Positions 23,614 to 25,740 of a stretch of 25,740 bases of DNA are shown piece by piece. Positions within the stretch are counted from its first letter, which is position 1. Every line of letters begins with the position of its first letter. The DNA is from Clostridiales bacterium (GTDB lineage Bacteria; Bacillota; Clostridia; Christensenellales; Borkfalkiaceae). The notes beneath the pieces are model-generated. The model did no database searches. It saw only the letters and a list, made by a program, of their open reading frames with translations, and had not been told where the DNA came from. Location of the stretch: positions 35,000 to 60,739 of the forward strand of contig DPQQ01000009.1 of the NCBI GenBank assembly GCA_003538975.1, in the 5' to 3' direction. The position numbers were made by a program, and so were the translations under genes.

Positions 23614-23698
23614 TATAATTACAAAAACAAATCAAAAAGGCGTGCGCCTTCGAAAAATTCAAAAAAATAAGATTTTTTAATAAAATCAGGAGGTTTTT

Positions 23699-25693
23699 AT
23701 GAAAAAGAAGTTTTTAACACTTATTTGTTCGCTTCTTGCCGCTCTTTTATGCTTTTCCGCAGTAGCATGCAACAACGGCGGTAACGGCGGCAGCGGCAAC
23801 GGCGGCGGTACCAATCCCGGCGGCGGACGCGATTACTCCACGAGTATTCAGATTGCATATGAATCCAAAACCGCAGGTTCCCGTCAGACCGCTTACAGAG
23901 CTATTGCCGATTACTGGAATAACAATATTTTCGGTAAGACGATTGAAGGACTTAACGGCGGACAGAAGATCAACTTCAAAATACAGGCTTCTCCGGTATC
24001 GTCCGAAACTCTTGCCGATATGATGAAAGGCGAAAGTATATCTTACAGCCTTATCGAACTTAAAGAAGACGGTTCGCAGCAGGTTCTTGCGCTTAACCAG
24101 CTCGACAAGATTGATACCAACGAATTCGACGTTTCGGATATCTCCGAAGCTCTGATGGCTGCGTATAAAATGGAATACGTTAAAAAGAACGGAGATACTT
24201 ATCTTAACGTAAGCAGCGAAAACGCAGACCTTTACGGTCTTCCTTCCGGTACTTCGCCCAGCGTTATCTTCTATAATACGACGCTTATGGCAAAAGCCGG
24301 CATTGCCGTTATCTCTATGACGGAAGAAGAAATCGCAGCTTATAACGCGGCTAACAAAACAAATCTTGTTCCCCGCGGATATCACGTATATTCTTCTAAT
24401 CCCGCCGCTGATCTCGTAAAAGTATCTTCGACCACTTATAACGAAGTAAACCTTTACGGCGAAACTCAGGAAAACGTTACCGGTTACAGAGTATTCAACA
24501 ATAAAATCGCTATGAACTGGGAAGAACTTTACGCTCTTGCGGCTGTTCTTACTCCTACGTACAACCCGTCCAACCCCGGTAAAGCAAACGAAAAGGGCTT
24601 TACTTCAGAACATTGGTTCTGGCTCGGCTGGTCCGTCGGCGGCGACTGCCTTGCATATGACGAAGAAGCCGGCACCTTAAAGTTCACTTTAGGCGAAAAT
24701 AACAGAAACTACATGGTAGTTGCTAAAGACGGCGTTACAATCGGCGGCAAACATTTTGCTCAGGGCGACATCCTCGACTACAATGCAAGAAAGGCTCTTG
24801 CCGCGTTGGAAGCGGGCGGAACGGTAAAAGGCGAAACCACCGTTACCACAAACGATCTTAAAGCCGAAAATACCGGCGATAAAGCTACCGTCCTTTACGA
24901 AATCCCCAGCATGAGAGACGCTTTCACATACTTCTGCGCTTCGTCTTCTGCTAAAGATTCGAATTCCGGACACGATGAATTGCACAATAAAGAAGTAAAG
25001 GGTTACGGCGTTGCGAAAGCCGTTAAAGACATGAATAACGACTCTTTCGAAAAGAGCTTTACCGAAGGTTCCGTAGCTATGATGTACAGAGACTTCACCA
25101 TCGCCGAAAAATTCGGTAACAAAACCGACTGGAACATAGCACCCGCTCCTCAGTACAAAGAATTCGACGCAAACGACAACGTTAAAACAGTAAACGGAGT
25201 AGAAGTAAAAGGTTACAAATCCGCTCACGGCGAAACGACCGCATACGCTATTCCCAAAAACGCTAAAAACAAAAACGAAGCTAAGGTAATAATGCAGTGG
25301 CTCGCAAGCAGCGAAGTTCAGAAGATGTTCATTGACTACGGTTCCGAACCCTACTACGTTGCAAACTCCGCTACCGTAAACAACAACGCGGAATACAAAA
25401 CTAAGTTCGCAAGCAAATGGAGCAAGGTTACAAACTTCAACGTAGACGTACTTATGGATTCGTTCAACTACGTAACTCCCGGCGACTGGGCATATACTTC
25501 CAAAAGATCCGAATGGATCGCGGGATGGGCTTCGTACCTTCACAACGAAGTTGAAACCGGACACGTTACTTTGGATAGTTTGTTCGATACTCCGCAGCAC
25601 AGTATCGGGGATATCAACTATACCGAATATACCAATAACATCATAAAAGCGTATCCGTATCTCGGTATCGTAAGCCACAAGACCGTTAAATAA
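23699..25693 (+). CDS. Extracellular solute-binding lipoprotein of an ABC transporter, probably carbohydrate
   Basis: A 664-residue protein. Signal peptide 1-23 ends in AVAC with the acylated Cys at 24, followed by a Gly/Asn-rich linker (about 25-44) that tethers it to the membrane. The two-lobed family 1 binding-protein texture is visible: TAYRAIADYWNNN near the N-terminus, YGLPSGTSPSVIFYNTTLMAKAGI, then FTEGSVAMMYRDFT and HGETTAYAIPKNAKNKNEAKVIMQWLASSEVQKMF, typical of sugar or oligosaccharide binding proteins. It is longer than most members (about 420-550), with insertions around 340-400. AGGAGG is 6 nt before the ATG. Permease genes would be expected downstream, outside the window. The ligand cannot be read from sequence. 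Confidence 0.88.
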   Translation: MKKKFLTLICSLLAALLCFSAVACNNGGNGGSGNGGGTNPGGGRDYSTSIQIAYESKTAGSRQTAYRAIADYWNNNIFGKTIEGLNGGQKINFKIQASPVSSETLADMMKGESISYSLIELKEDGSQQVLALNQLDKIDTNEFDVSDISEALMAAYKMEYVKKNGDTYLNVSSENADLYGLPSGTSPSVIFYNTTLMAKAGIAVISMTEEEIAAYNAANKTNLVPRGYHVYSSNPAADLVKVSSTTYNEVNLYGETQENVTGYRVFNNKIAMNWEELYALAAVLTPTYNPSNPGKANEKGFTSEHWFWLGWSVGGDCLAYDEEAGTLKFTLGENNRNYMVVAKDGVTIGGKHFAQGDILDYNARKALAALEAGGTVKGETTVTTNDLKAENTGDKATVLYEIPSMRDAFTYFCASSSAKDSNSGHDELHNKEVKGYGVAKAVKDMNNDSFEKSFTEGSVAMMYRDFTIAEKFGNKTDWNIAPAPQYKEFDANDNVKTVNGVEVKGYKSAHGETTAYAIPKNAKNKNEAKVIMQWLASSEVQKMFIDYGSEPYYVANSATVNNNAEYKTKFASKWSKVTNFNVDVLMDSFNYVTPGDWAYTSKRSEWIAGWASYLHNEVETGHVTLDSLFDTPQHSIGDINYTEYTNNIIKAYPYLGIVSHKTVK

Positions 25694-25740
25694 TAACGTT
25701 TGAACAGGCTGAAAAAATAAAAAGACTTTATCGGTTACCT
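25694..25740 (+). repeat. Possible truncated copy of the intergenic repeat at the window end
   Basis: TAACGTTTGAACAGG (25694-25708) directly after the stop resembles copy 3 (TAACGTTTC..ACAGG) with five bases missing, and the window ends in CGGTTACCT, like an opposite-facing arm. The similarity is partial and the element is cut by the window edge. Confidence 0.3.

Overview
The window reads as one segment of a Bacillota chromosome, most likely an uncultured gut-type member of the Clostridia; Christensenellales-like is a guess from style only. The evidence is the conserved Gram-positive order ylxM-ffh-rpsP-khpA-rimM-trmD-rbgA-rnhB ... yraN ... comM-dprA-topA-trmFO-hslV-hslU, strong Shine-Dalgarno sites, sigma-A promoters with 17-bp spacing, and lipoproteins with Gram-positive signal peptides. 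Coding sequence is moderate in GC and spacers are AT-rich. Every supported gene is on the + strand.

Layout. 1-725 is the 3' part of a MATE-family exporter, closed by a terminator. 942-8639 is a translation, secretion and RNA-processing block: SRP (ylxM, ffh), ribosomal protein S16 and its KH-domain partner, 16S maturation (rimM), tRNA m1G37 methylation (trmD), 50S assembly GTPase (rbgA), RNase HII, an FAD-dependent oxidoreductase, YraN, and L19 as its own transcription unit. 9001-9786 is an unrecognised membrane-anchored protein with a structured leader. 9881-19445 is a DNA-processing and proteolysis block: comM-like AAA+ ATPase, dprA, topA, trmFO, hslV, hslU and hisS. 19743-20732 holds thioredoxin and a YfcE-type phosphodiesterase. 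21201-25693 is an accessory region with an unknown lipoprotein behind an attenuator-like leader, a gene-poor 1-kb stretch, and a large extracellular solute-binding lipoprotein driven by a perfect consensus promoter. The transporter's permeases are presumably beyond the window.

The most unexpected signal is a short intergenic repeat, TACCTGT-N5-CGAAA-N3-TACC (24 nt). It is exact at three sites (798, 6086 on the minus strand, 19577), has two mismatches at a fourth (7590, minus), and has more degraded relatives at 16165-16254, 20071 and 25694. Some copies are arranged as inverted pairs that could fold into long hairpins. Second is a promoter, a 6-codon leader peptide and an intrinsic terminator upstream of the unknown lipoprotein, with the leader stop codon touching the terminator stem. 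Other oddities are a terminator inside the khpA-rimM junction, the displaced rplS, and the absence of xerC and codY from their usual places. All of this was read by eye; no folding, alignment or database search was run.
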